Origin: Coenobita brevimanus
Taxonomy: Eukaryota > Arthropoda > Malacostraca > Decapoda > Coenobitidae
Length of the DNA: 64,000 nucleotides
NCBI GenBank assembly: GCA_032717465.1
Contig: CM064681.1
Location: forward strand, 14,342,510-14,406,509
Reading direction: 5' to 3'
Below are positions 1-10,829 of the stretch, in pieces; the first letter of the stretch is position 1; the number at the start of each line of letters is the position of its first letter. Below the pieces are notes generated by a model. That model was not told where the DNA came from and ran no database searches. It worked only from the letters and a program-made list of their open reading frames with translations. The translations under genes were made by a program, and so were the position numbers.

Positions 1-579
1 AGGATATGAGAAAGGAATGTATGCTTCCATGCCCGAGAGAATAACCTCTGTAATGCACAAGGCACACTCAGATGGCTCACGGCCATGGAAGCAATAATCA
101 TTCCATGGAAAATCAAAGAAGTACTGCCTGAGGGCCTCCCAGTCTGCGGCTCCAAAATGCCACAGACTACGCTTCCCTGGAGGGTCCACAGGCCGTACCG
201 GAGTGATAGGACAGGTTAAGGTAATAAGGTTGTGATCAGAGGAGCCCAACGGAGAGAAAAGATTAACAGAGTAAGCAGAAGGATTAGTTGTGAGGAAGAG
301 GTCAAGTATGTTGGAGCTCTCTCCAAGGCGGTCAGGAATACGGGTAGGGTGCTGTACAAGCTGCTCTAGGTCATTAAGGATAGAAAAGATGTAGGCTTGT
401 TCACCAGGTGGATCCGTGAAAGGAGAGGAGAGCCAAAAGTGGTGGTGAACATTGAAATTTCCAAGAATGGAGATTTCAGGGAAAGGAGAAATGGACAGAA
501 TGTGTTCCATCGTAGAAGTAAGATAGTCGAAGAATTTTTGATAGTCAGTAGAATTAGGTGATAAGTAAACAGCACAGCT
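1..579 (-). mobile_element. LINE-C copy C1, fragment of endonuclease region
   Basis: Nearly base-for-base the same as 15774-16345, the endonuclease-to-linker part of LINE-C copy C2, in the same orientation. Homology ends near 579, where C2 continues toward the endonuclease N-terminus. The left end is cut by the window edge. On the minus strand it covers the GDFN and SSDHN endonuclease motif regions. No intact frame is kept. The junction at about 580-590 lies next to the inverted-repeat element that follows, so C1 may have been truncated by later rearrangement. Confidence 0.9.
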
Positions 580-590
580 AATGTATCTGT

Positions 591-737
591 ACTAATAGTC
601 CAGGAGTATTAGGGTCAAAGGTGGAATAAATTAGTAACAAGCTGAAAATTTGCACAGAGGTCCAGGAAAGTGTTCTAAATAACATACTGAAAGTCCCCAT
701 GAATCGCATTTGAGAAATTTTTGTAATTCAAGATGGC
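591..737 (+). repeat. Left terminal inverted repeat
   Basis: Reverse complement of 2604-2760. The inner part (about 635-737) is best preserved, including the block that reads CAAGCTGAAAATTTGCACAG. A 12 bp segment present near the right outer end is missing here after position 613. Confidence 0.85.
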
Positions 738-841
738 CATTCACAAAGATAAGGCTTGGAAGGAATGACCGAGTAAAGACAATGGGTGATAAGGATACAT
801 CTGTCAATGTCAGAGGGCAAACCTCAGTTACAAATTCCAGT

Positions 842-2189
842 CTCTTGTTCAAAAGGATTACATGTGTTTTGAATAACAGTTCTGACATGGCAGAATTCTT
901 GACACATGAGCTTGCTCCTCAGCCACCTTCATTTTTCAAAGATGGTCAAATGCGCAAGGCCACAAAGAGCACTTTGGGTAACATTCTGAAATCACACAGT
1001 ACTCTGCATTCCAGTGTGCCACAACTAGTATCTTTCTTGTAGATGGTGGTCATCTGCTCCATAGTGTTACTTGGCCACAGCAATCCACCTACAAGGACAT
1101 TTGCCATAGGTACATTACATATGTGCTGAAGCACTTTGGTGTTGGATCCACAGTCGTATTTGATGGTTACAGCATAGTATATCCACAAAGGCATGTGAGC
1201 AGAGGAGCAGAGCACAAAAGTCAACATCTCGTGACATTATGTTTGAGGAAAACATGCCTACAACCACCACCCAAGCAGCATTTTTGGCAAATAGTAATAA
1301 CAAAAACAGACTAATTCAGTTTATGCGTGAAGGTATGCTTTCAGCTGGAATTCGTGTAAAGCAGGCTGAGGCAGATGTAGATTCACTCATCATCACAACA
1401 GCGCTCACTATCGCTGAACATGAAGAGTTACCAGTTGTTGTTGGAACAGACACTGTTGTTGGAACAGACACGGATCTGCTAGTCATGATGGTTGCCCAGG
1501 CACAACCTTCAGAGGAGATCTACATGTTATGTTCACTTAATCCAGTCATGCTTTATGATGTAAATGAAATTCAGCAAGCAATTGGAGACACCAGTAAACA
1601 CATTATGCTTCTCCATGCTATAGCAAGGTGTGACACGGTGTCTGCCATCTACCGTCAAGGCAAACAAAAGGCATTCAATGTAATTCACAAGAATAAACAG
1701 TGCCAGAATTTAGATACTTTCACAAACCCTCAAAGTAAGCATGAAGAAGTGAAGTCAGCTGGAGAACATTTTTTGTTGAAGCTGTATGGTGCTGCCAAGT
1801 ATGAATCTCTGGACAAGTATCGCCACATCGCATACAAAAGGACAATCAGTAAGGCTTCCCTGTCATCAACATTTGAACTTGCACGTCTACCTCCGACTAG
1901 TGCAGCTGCAAAGCAGCATGTACATCGCACATATGATACCATTCAAGAATGGCTTGGCAATCACTTACCTCCAGAAGAATGGGGCTGGAAATCACAATAT
2001 GGTATTCTAACACCAGTGGAAACTGAAAAGCCCATAGCACCAGATTCCCTTCTTCATGTAGTATCGTGTGGCTGTAAGGAAGACGCTTGTGGTTGAATGG
2101 CATGTGGATGCAGGAAACTTGATCTGTTCTGTAGTTCAATGTGTAGCAAATGTAATGGCCTTACATGCAGAAACACAACACCAACATAA
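842..2189 (+). pseudogene. PIN/XPG-like nuclease-fold protein, broken
   Basis: The sequence reads through three frames in order: 842-1042, about 1030-1210, and 1239-2189. Recognisable parts are an N-terminal helical stretch (FKRITCVLNN, then MRKATKS), VFDGYS near 1155, ADVDSLIITTA near 1375, GTDTDLLVM near 1460, CDTVSAIYRQGK near 1630, AAKQHVHRTYDTIQ near 1910, EWGWKSQYG near 1977, and a Cys-rich tail (SCGCKEDACG, then CGCRK and CSSMCSKC). The Asp motifs fit the acidic metal-binding residues of PIN/FEN1-like nucleases. I recognise this as a multi-copy protein type of invertebrate genomes; its biological role is unknown to me. Damage includes frameshifts near 1040 and 1210-1240, an in-frame 18 bp tandem duplication (1437-1454 and 1455-1472) that doubles the VVGTDT motif, and a TGA at 2094-2096 just before the Cys-rich tail, where an arginine codon would be expected. 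Confidence 0.75.
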
Positions 2190-2603
2190 ACTGAAGTTAA
2201 TATTGATGATGACCTTGTTGATTATTTTCACTAACAAGACTAAGGTGTCATCCCATTGTTTGTATCATGTAGAATGTTGTCTTTGTGCCACTGTCATTAT
2301 TGGGAATCTAGGTACAATATGACTTTGTTTTTATTGTAGTATTGAGATATTTGATACATGAAGTGTTATAGCTTAGAGTACAGGAGAATGAAACATATAT
2401 TCTTTCAGTCATAAAATATCCAGTTATGGTTTATACAGTGCTTATTTTTTTATAATTTTTCATTTGCTTGCTTGAAATCATCATATATATGTTTCTATTG
2501 TATTAACTGTGACTAAAATTTCGAATTGTGACGGTATTTGTGTCTGAATTATTCTTATTTGTAAAGATCCTATCGAAAAGTGATATCGGCAGCCATATTG
2601 GAC

Positions 2604-2760
2604 GCCATCTTGAATTGTGAAAATTCCTCAAGCAGGATCACTGGGGACTTTTAGTATGTTATTTAGGACACTTTCCTGGACCACTGTGCAAATTTTCAGC
2701 TTGTTACTAATTTATTCCACCTTTGACCTATATTTGAGCTAATGCTCTTGGACTATAAGT
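2604..2760 (-). repeat. Right terminal inverted repeat
   Basis: Reverse complement of 591-737. It ends in GGACTATAAGT, matching the left outer end inverted with one mismatch. Confidence 0.85.
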
Positions 2761-3044
2761 GGCTTAGGCTGTCTGGTGGAGATTGTATGTAGTGTGAGAA
2801 GTGCTTATAAGTGTAATTGCAGTGTTAGAGTGGCTTTGGATATGTGTGTAGTCTGTGAACCAAGTGTAGTCGGCCCGCGCAAGCTGACTGGGTGGAAGCA
2901 TACTTTATAGTATGTGACACTGGTTCAACCACAGCACCCCTTACGTCCGCCAAGCAGTACGTGGTCAGAAGAACGCTCCCAAAGGTTATTACCCTGGCCG
3001 GTCGCGAACCCTCGTTCTTCAGTTTACGAAAAAGCACACTTTAC
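2761..3044. other. No gene seen
   Basis: Single-copy-looking sequence between the inverted-repeat element and the microsatellite. A minus-strand GGTTCGCGACC resembles a Pol III box B, but no convincing box A is spaced correctly. Confidence 0.5.
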
Positions 3045-4100
<1,056 letters not shown>

Positions 4101-5306
4101 AGACAGGCCAGAGAAAGGGATGGGGGATGGAGTTATCCCCGTACCCTGAAGATTGGGTCTATGAATGTGCGTGGATGTAGTACGATTGAGGCTGAAAGGG
4201 AGGAGATTGGGAGAATGTTTGTGAGAAGAAAGTTGGATGTGTTAGCTATGAGTGAAACGAAGATGAAAGGGAAGGGGGAATCTATGTTTGGAAGTGTTAA
4301 TGGAAGATTGTCAGGTGTTGATAGAGGAAGGGCAAGAGAAGGTGTGGCCTTGTTAGTGAGTCCGGAAGTACAGCAGTGTGTGATTGAATGGAAGGAGGTG
4401 TCATCGAGACTGATGTGGGTGAAAGCGAAATTTGAACGTGAGTTGTGGGTGTTTGTGAGTGCATATGGGCCTGGTAGTGAAAGGGATGAACAAGAGAGGG
4501 AGTCTTTCTGGAATGATGTTGATGAGTGTCTGGAGAGTTTTGGAGCGAATGTGAATGTGGTAATGATGGGAGATCTGAATGCTAGAGTGGGAAATGTAGC
4601 GGTTGAAGGCGTAGTTGGTATGCATGGTGTGCCTGGAAGAAATGAAAATGGGGAACGAATGATAGCGATGTGTGTTGAGCGAGAGATGGTGATTGGGAAT
4701 ACGCTGTTTGAGAAGAAAGATATTTATAAGTATTCATGGGTGAGACAGGAGGGTGGAAGGGTTGTTGATAGAGCCTTGATGGACTATGTGGTTGTGTCTA
4801 GGAATGTAATAGGAAGATTGTTGGATGTGAGAGTTTTGAGAGGGGAGGGTGGAGGTATGTCTGACCACTACCTGGTGGAGGGAAATTTAAGAGTAGGTAA
4901 GAGATGGGTGAGAGCTAGGAGGGTTAGGTGTGGCAGGGAGGTTTTGAAAGTGAGTGAGTTGGATAAAAGAGAGAAAAAGATAGAGTATCACGAGAAATTG
5001 AAAGATGAGTGGAACGCAGTGAAAGATCGGGAAAATGGTAGTGTGGAGGAGGAATGGCAGTTGTTTAAGAGTGCTGTGGTGGGGCATGCAGAAGAGGTGT
5101 GTGGTGTGAGACGTGTGGGTGGTGGTGTAAGAAAAGGAAGTGAATGGTGGTGCGAGGAAGTAAGTATGGCTGTGGCTGAGAAGAGACGGGCATATGAAGT
5201 GTGGCTGCAGAGGAAGGATGAGATGTCATATGAAAGGTATAAGGAAAAGAGGAATAGAGCGAGAAGGGCTGTGCGTGATGCTAAAGTGGCAGCAGATGAG
5301 AGGTGA
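4101..5306 (+). pseudogene. RTE-1 EN half: AP-like endonuclease
   Basis: The frame is open from the flanking TA repeat, so the true start is not defined; the first Met in the domain is at 4161 (MNVRG). Exonuclease-endonuclease-phosphatase motifs appear in order: MNVRG (about 4161), LAMSETKM (about 4245), SAYGPGSERD (about 4458), MMGDLNARVG (about 4564), and SDHYLVEG (about 4860) with the catalytic Asp-His pair. The 3' part encodes the basic linker (RRAVRDAKVAADER). It ends at a TGA (5304-5306), beyond which the same frame continues directly into the RT half. The TGA is therefore most simply one nonsense change in a once continuous protein that nicks target DNA and reverse-transcribes its own RNA. 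Confidence 0.85.
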
Positions 5307-5345
5307 GGTAGGCGGCTGACAGAGAATTTTCAACAGAATAAGAAA

Positions 5346-7088
5346 ATGTTTTGGAAGGAGGTGAAAAGGGTGCGAAAGGGAGAGTCTGGGAAGGAAGAAC
5401 GAGTAAAAGCAGAGGATGGAAGGATGTTAATTGAGATGGATGCAGTAAGGAAGAGATGGGCAGAGTATTTTGAAAGATTGTTAAATGTAGAGGAGGAAAG
5501 GGTGGCTGAGATTGTGGCGGATGGAAGGGTGCAAGGAATAAATGTGTTGGGAGAGTTGAATGATTCTTTGATCACGAAGGAAGAAGTGGAGAAGGCAGTA
5601 AAGGATATGAAAACAGGGAAAGCTGCAGGTATGGATGGGTGTGCTGTGGAATGCCTGAAGGGTGGTGGAGTGACTATTGTTGAATGGTTAGTAAGATTGT
5701 TGAATATGTGCTTTGAGGAAGGTATGGTGCCAATTGACTGGGCAAGTGCTTGTGTGGTCCCATTGTATAAAGGCAAGGGTGATAAGTATGAATGTACTAG
5801 CTTTAGGGGTATAAGTCTGTTGAGTGTTGTAGGTAAAGTGTATGGTAGAGTGTTAATTATGAGAGTTAGAGAGGGTACAGAGGGAGTGATTAGTGATGAG
5901 CAGTGTGGCTTTAGGAGAGGGAGGGGATGCGTTGATCAGGTGTTTGCTGTGAGACAAGTGTGTGAAAAGTATTTAGCGAAAGGCAAGGATGTGTTTTGGG
6001 CATTTATGGACTTAGAGAAAGCGTATGATAGAATTGATAGGGAGGCTTTGTGGACTGTTTTAAGATTGTATGGACTTGATGGTAGGTTACTAAAAGGGGT
6101 GAAAAGTTTTTATGTAAATAGTAGAGCGTGTGTAAGAGTGGGAAATGCTGTGAGTGATTGGTTTCCCGTGAGAGTGGGGCTGCGACAGGGATGTGTAATG
6201 TCGCCTTGGTTGTTTAATATTTACATGGATGGTGTTGTAAGGGAGGTGAATGCAAGAGTTTTAGGTGGTCTGAGTCTGGTAAATGTTGATGGAGGAGAGT
6301 GGAATCTGAAGCAGCTGCTGTTTGCAGATGATACTGCACTGGTGACTGATTCAGAGGAGAGATTGAGACAGTTGGTAGAGGAGTTTGGAAGGGTGTGTGA
6401 AAGGAGGAAATTGAAAGTAAATGAGAATAAGAGTAAAGTGATGAAGTGTACGAGGTTGATAGATGGTAGGGGGATGAATATAGTTTTGAATGGTGAGTTG
6501 CTTGAGGAGGTAGATTGTTTTAAATATCTAGGGTCACATGTTGCTGTGGATGGAAGAATAGATGCAGAAGTGAAGTTTAGAATAAATGAAGTAGGAAAGG
6601 TGCTGGGAGGAATGAAAAAAGTGTTTAAATGTCGTTCGCTTAGAATGGATGTAAAGAGAAGGCTGTATGAGGGTGTTGTGGTACCGACTGCATTATATGG
6701 GGCTGAAACATGGAATGTGGGTGTAGCAGAGAGGAAAAGTTTGAATGTAATGGAGATGAGATGTCTGAGGAGTATGTGTGGAGTGACGCGTATGGATCGA
6801 GTGCGAAATGATGAAGTGCGAAGGAGAACTGGAGTTGTTCGGGAGATGGCTGGTAGAGCTGAGCAGAGGGTGTTGCAATGGTTTGGGCATATGGAGAGAA
6901 TGGATAATGAACGATTGGTGAAAAAGATAACTAGATCTGATGTGAGAGGTGTAAGGCTGAGAGGGAGACCACGAATAGGATGGATGGACAGTGTGAAGAG
7001 AGCGCTGGATGCGAGAGGGATGTCTGTTGAGCAAGGAAGAGTGGCTGTGCGTGACAGAAATAAATGGAGAGAAATTGTGAATGAATAA
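5346..7088 (+). CDS. RTE-1 RT half: reverse transcriptase
   Basis: 580 codons in the same frame as the EN half. RT motifs in order: GKAAGMDGCAVE (RT 0/1), CVVPLYKGKGDKYE, FRGISLLSVVGKVYGR, QCGFRRGRGCVDQ, AFMDLEKAYDRID (motif A, about 6000), VGLRQGCVMSPWLFNIYMD (motif B), LLFADDTALV (motif C, catalytic Asp pair, about 6320), LKVNENKSKVM (motif D) and FKYLGSHV. The C-terminus has LQWFGHMERMDNERL and GRPRIGWMD, usual in RTE-type proteins. No stop or frameshift is visible here. The Met at 5346 is simply the first after the TGA; the natural protein would start in the EN half. Confidence 0.88.
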   Translation: MFWKEVKRVRKGESGKEERVKAEDGRMLIEMDAVRKRWAEYFERLLNVEEERVAEIVADGRVQGINVLGELNDSLITKEEVEKAVKDMKTGKAAGMDGCAVECLKGGGVTIVEWLVRLLNMCFEEGMVPIDWASACVVPLYKGKGDKYECTSFRGISLLSVVGKVYGRVLIMRVREGTEGVISDEQCGFRRGRGCVDQVFAVRQVCEKYLAKGKDVFWAFMDLEKAYDRIDREALWTVLRLYGLDGRLLKGVKSFYVNSRACVRVGNAVSDWFPVRVGLRQGCVMSPWLFNIYMDGVVREVNARVLGGLSLVNVDGGEWNLKQLLFADDTALVTDSEERLRQLVEEFGRVCERRKLKVNENKSKVMKCTRLIDGRGMNIVLNGELLEEVDCFKYLGSHVAVDGRIDAEVKFRINEVGKVLGGMKKVFKCRSLRMDVKRRLYEGVVVPTALYGAETWNVGVAERKSLNVMEMRCLRSMCGVTRMDRVRNDEVRRRTGVVREMAGRAEQRVLQWFGHMERMDNERLVKKITRSDVRGVRLRGRPRIGWMDSVKRALDARGMSVEQGRVAVRDRNKWREIVNE

Positions 7089-7392
7089 GTGATGACGCAG
7101 CCCTGAGGGGATATTCTCCCGCATTTGGTCTGATCAGCTAGTCAGGTCAGGTGCGGGTAAGGGGATGGGTCTGTTATGATGTAGCAGGGGTAAACCAGTT
7201 CTGCTGTCGGGCCCTGCTGCGGATGTCACTGATTGCATTGCGCAGTTGACCCTTGTGCGGTGTGATGCGGTGAGGATCTGTCCGTTCTCCCCTTTGGGGC
7301 TAAGATGCGAATGAATGTGTTTGAATGGATGAGTAAATGGAGAGTGAGTCGTCCTGTCTCGGCTACCTCCCTTTCCTTGGGGGAAGCAGCCT

Positions 7393-7899
<507 letters not shown>

Positions 7900-9240
7900 G
7901 GTAAAGTATTTGAAATTTTAACTAATAAACACATAGTTAATTAACTTGAATCTAAAAACTTAATTAGTGATAGACAATATTGTTTTCGCCACGAAGGATC
8001 CACCATTGACATACACAGTCTATTGGCTCATACCATTCATCAGTCAATCGACCTACATGGAGAAACTCATGCAGTAGCCCTTGATATTTCTAAAGCTTTC
8101 GACAGAGTATGGTACCGTTCCCTGCTGACCAAACTACCTTGCAATGGACTAACATCTTTTGTTCCTCTGCTTTCCTCATATCTCAGTGACAGAAAAGAGT
8201 AAAAGTAGATGATGTATATTCCAATTTCTACTCAATTAATACCAGTGTGTCACAGGGATGAGTTCTGGCGCCAACCCTGTTCCTGGTTCATATTAATGAT
8301 CTATCTGTCACCCACAATCCCATCCATTCATATGCATGACTCAACACTTCATAGTTCATTCACACTCAGACACCAATTTACAAAGTCTAATATCTCTAAC
8401 TCTCAACTCAGTACAGCCATCTCCATAAATCAAGACATCTATGATCAATGAATGGGGACAAAACAACCTTGTCTCATTTAATGTTAGTAAAACCAAACAT
8501 ATACAATTTACTAATAGATAGATATTGCCAGATTCGGATAACACCTTCAATGCTACTAATATTCCAATCTCCAAAAGTACTGAAATTCTCGGTGCCTCAC
8601 TTAACAATGCCCTCAGCTGGACCTCTCATGTCAGATCACTTGCTAAAACCGCCTCAAAGAAACTTGGATTATTGTACAGAATCCGTAACTTCACTGACGA
8701 GCAGTTAGCTGTAAGAGTCATGTGCACTCTCAGCTTGACTATTGCTCACCCTTGTGGAGTGTATGTGGAGAGGTTGCATTAAAACAACTAGACAAATTTC
8801 AGAACAAAGCTGCTGGAATTATTAAAAGTCCTACTATCATAAATACACTACCTCCCCTACAAGTAAGAAGGAATGTTGCTTCCCTGGCATTATTTTACAG
8901 GTAATTCTATGGCAAATGCTCAGCTGAAGTTGCATCCATTGTGCCACCTCTCCATGCCTTCCCTCGTGCTACACGGGTATCTGGCAGCAGTCATGACTAG
9001 AACGTCACTCAGCCATATTACAGAACTTCTACCTGTCAGAATTCTTTCATTCCCTGAACTGCATTTCTCTGGAACTCGCTTCCCCAAAGTTGTTTCCCTC
9101 CAGACTTCAACCTACAGCAGTTGAAGTCCAACTGTTATATGCATTTTATAAATGGAGGACAGTAATCTTGTGTATGGATTATTTTTTTTATTCATTTGTT
9201 TTTCCTTCCTCTGTTCTGTTATTTAAAAAAACAAGATAAA
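7900..9240 (+). mobile_element. CR1-like LINE copy A, inserted in RTE-F
   Basis: 5'-truncated LINE starting at the RT region GKVFEILTNKHIV. It reads ISDRQYCFRHEGSTIDIHSLL, LDISKAFDRVWYRSLLTKLP (motif A), LSSYLSDRK, then a degraded motif B/C zone, and later AKTASKKLGLLYRIRN and LDKFQNKAAGIIKSP in shifted frames. The C-terminal part (8873-9124) ends just before the 3' UTR. The same family occurs inverted at 24871-26241, sharing the 3' UTR around ATTTGTTTTTCCTTCCTC. The flanks are two halves of RTE-F, showing a nested insertion. CR1 versus Jockey assignment is uncertain. Confidence 0.8.
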
Positions 9241-9906
9241 TCTTTAAAATACGAATGTGAGACTATGGTGGGGCATGAAAATGAAAAGTCAAGAGTAAGA
9301 GCAGTGGAGGTGGGACTGCTGAGGAATGTATGTGGAGTACAGAGAGTGGATGGGTACAGAATAATGTGATTCGTGAAAGTTGCGGAATAAGGAAGTCTGT
9401 GGGCACCAGAATCGGAGAGAGTGTACTGAGAAGGAATGGTCATGTGGAGAGAATGGATAACAATGGAGTGGTGAAAAAGGTACATTTTATCGAATTTGAA
9501 GAAGGGAGGAGGCGAGGTAAGCCAAGAGAAAGGTGAGGGGATATGGTGTATGAGTGTGTGAGGAAGGTAGGTATAGAAGCTTGTGTGGCTAAGCGACTGA
9601 CAAGAGCTCGAGCTGCCTGGAGTGCATGACTAGGGGTTTGGCACCCGTTTTCAACTTGACAGCATTTGGATTGGCACTGTCAGATAGCCTAGGTATATGT
9701 GAAGCTACTGAATGTGGTGAAATATTTTTTGGCCTATCTGATGGACTCAGGATTTAGAGGGCTTGAATGATGAGTGAATGGAAGCTTGGCCCACCGAATT
9801 GGGCAAACTTTGCCTGTCTGGACGTTGCTACTCCTCACCCTGCCCTAGGGTGGTAAAGAGGGTCCGGATGTAGATATACTGTAAATGTAAGTATATATAT
9901 ATATAT
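9241..9906 (+). mobile_element. RTE-F, downstream part and 3' UTR
   Basis: Continues the RTE-F C-terminal region (ECETMV, SRVRAVEVGLLRNVCGVQ, then RRNGHVERMD and GRRRGKPRER, with frameshifts). The 3' UTR from about 9620 includes the block GGACGTTGCTACTCCTCACC and ends GGTCCGGATG before a short (TA)n tail (9890-9906). The same 3' UTR recurs at 26358-26515 and its last 45 bp at 28143-28186, so it defines a family. Confidence 0.75.
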
Positions 9907-9946
9907 TCATATATATCTAGGTAAAAGTACATATAAATATATACTA

Positions 9947-10058
9947 TGAAGTACATATATACACAGATGGAGAGTTTTGATGTTCTAACCGGAAATCGAA
10001 CTCGCGACCTGCAGACTGAAGTCATGCAGTGTTACCACTACACCGCGGCGCAGTTAAA
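9947..10058 (-). repeat. tRNA-derived SINE, family 2, copy a
   Basis: The minus strand carries a tRNA-like head: box A-like TGTAGTGGTAA (complement of about 10032-10042) and box B-like GAGTTCGATTTCC (complement of 9989-10003), followed by body sequence ATCAAAACTCTCCATC. The same arrangement recurs at 10154-10356 and 10549-10660, so it is a dispersed repeat and not a tRNA gene. Confidence 0.72.
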
Positions 10059-10153
10059 GCCAAGCCACCTGAAGCCAATGATAAACCAGATCAAGCCATT
10101 ATGGGAGAGTACTTTTCAGTCTAAACCCATATAATTATATATATTCAGACACA

Positions 10154-10356
10154 TCTTTTTTTTTTTTTTTTTTAGCTCCATGCAAGTCGGCAAATACTAA
10201 AAAAGTTTTAATCTATCCCAGCCAGTACACAAGCGTCTTCCTATACATGTTGGAAAACTACACATTACACGTGCGTTCATATGTGGAAAGTTTTGACGCT
10301 TCAGCAGCGAATGGAACCCAAGACCTCTAGACAGAAGTCAGACACTTTTCCAGCAT
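10154..10356 (-). repeat. tRNA-derived SINE, family 2, copy b with A-tail
   Basis: On the minus strand: a degraded tRNA-like head (CTTCTGTCTAGAGGTC, then GGGTTCCATTCGC as box B remnant), body TCAAAACTTTCCACATATG, and an 18-19 base A-tail (the T run at 10154-10172). Length about 200 bp. The head shares the CTTCTGTCTAGA block with copy c. Confidence 0.7.
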
Positions 10357-10548
10357 ACGAGTATATAGGATGACACTTGTGTACTGGGTGGAGTAAAATA
10401 AAACTGCTGTCACTTGCCAAGTTAGGTGGAAAAGGAAAAATCCTGATGTGTCTGAAATATGCAGCATTCTATGGTTTGGGATTGAAAAATAACTTCTCAT
10501 AACAGATTTATTTGATTTTTCATAGAATTCAGGTGCCATAACTTTTAT
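10357..10548. other. Spacer with an inverted match to SINE copy b
   Basis: No gene. About 38 bp here (10351-10388, ACACTTGTGTACTGGGTGG) is an imperfect reverse complement of 10213-10252 inside the SINE body. It may be part of another degraded SINE copy in opposite orientation. Confidence 0.45.
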
Positions 10549-10660
10549 CGCTCCGTGGTGTAGCGGAAAGGGTGCAGGAATTCTGTCTAGAAGTCTCGGG
10601 TTCAATTCCCGGCTGGAGTGTCAAATCTTTCTGTATATGTACGCAAGTGTAATGTGTGTT
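10549..10660 (+). repeat. tRNA-derived SINE, family 2, copy c
   Basis: Plus-strand tRNA-like head with box A-like TGGTGTAGCGGAAAGG (10557-10572) and box B GGGTTCAATTCCC (about 10598-10610), then body GTCAAATCTTTCTGTATATG and GCAAGTGTAATGTG, matching copy b. It is the best preserved head of the three. It ends in a TA-rich tail. Confidence 0.75.
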
Positions 10661-10686
10661 CCTTCTATATATATATATATATACAG

Positions 10687-10763
<77 letters not shown>

Positions 10764-10829
10764 TTTGTGCATATATATGTACTGTATATATACGTATATA
10801 CAATATAAATATATATGTATGTATGGTAG
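10661..10829. repeat. Interrupted (TA)n microsatellite
   Basis: TA tracts broken by CAG and GCATTTGTGC. Frames running through it give only Ile-Tyr repeats and are not genes. Confidence 0.9.

Larger units (their letters stand above)
591..2760 (+). mobile_element. Element with ~150 bp terminal inverted repeats around a PIN-like nuclease gene
   Basis: The two ends are inverted copies: 591-737 and 2604-2760 match as reverse complements at roughly 85-90% over about 147 bp, with one 12 bp gap near the right outer end. Both ends read ACT(A/T)ATAGTCC inward. The only long coding signal between them is a broken PIN/XPG-like nuclease gene at 842-2189. This layout looks like a DNA transposon, but I cannot define a clean target-site duplication. 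I know of no transposase of this exact type, so calling it a transposon is inference. Confidence 0.65.

Noticed and set aside
2094..2096. Selenocysteine TGA in the PIN-like gene
   Set aside because: The gene also has frameshifts and no SECIS-like structure was seen; a nonsense mutation is simpler.
2950..3030. Minus-strand tRNA-like box B (GGTTCGCGACC)
   Set aside because: No box A at the right distance, no second copy in the window, and no cloverleaf by eye.
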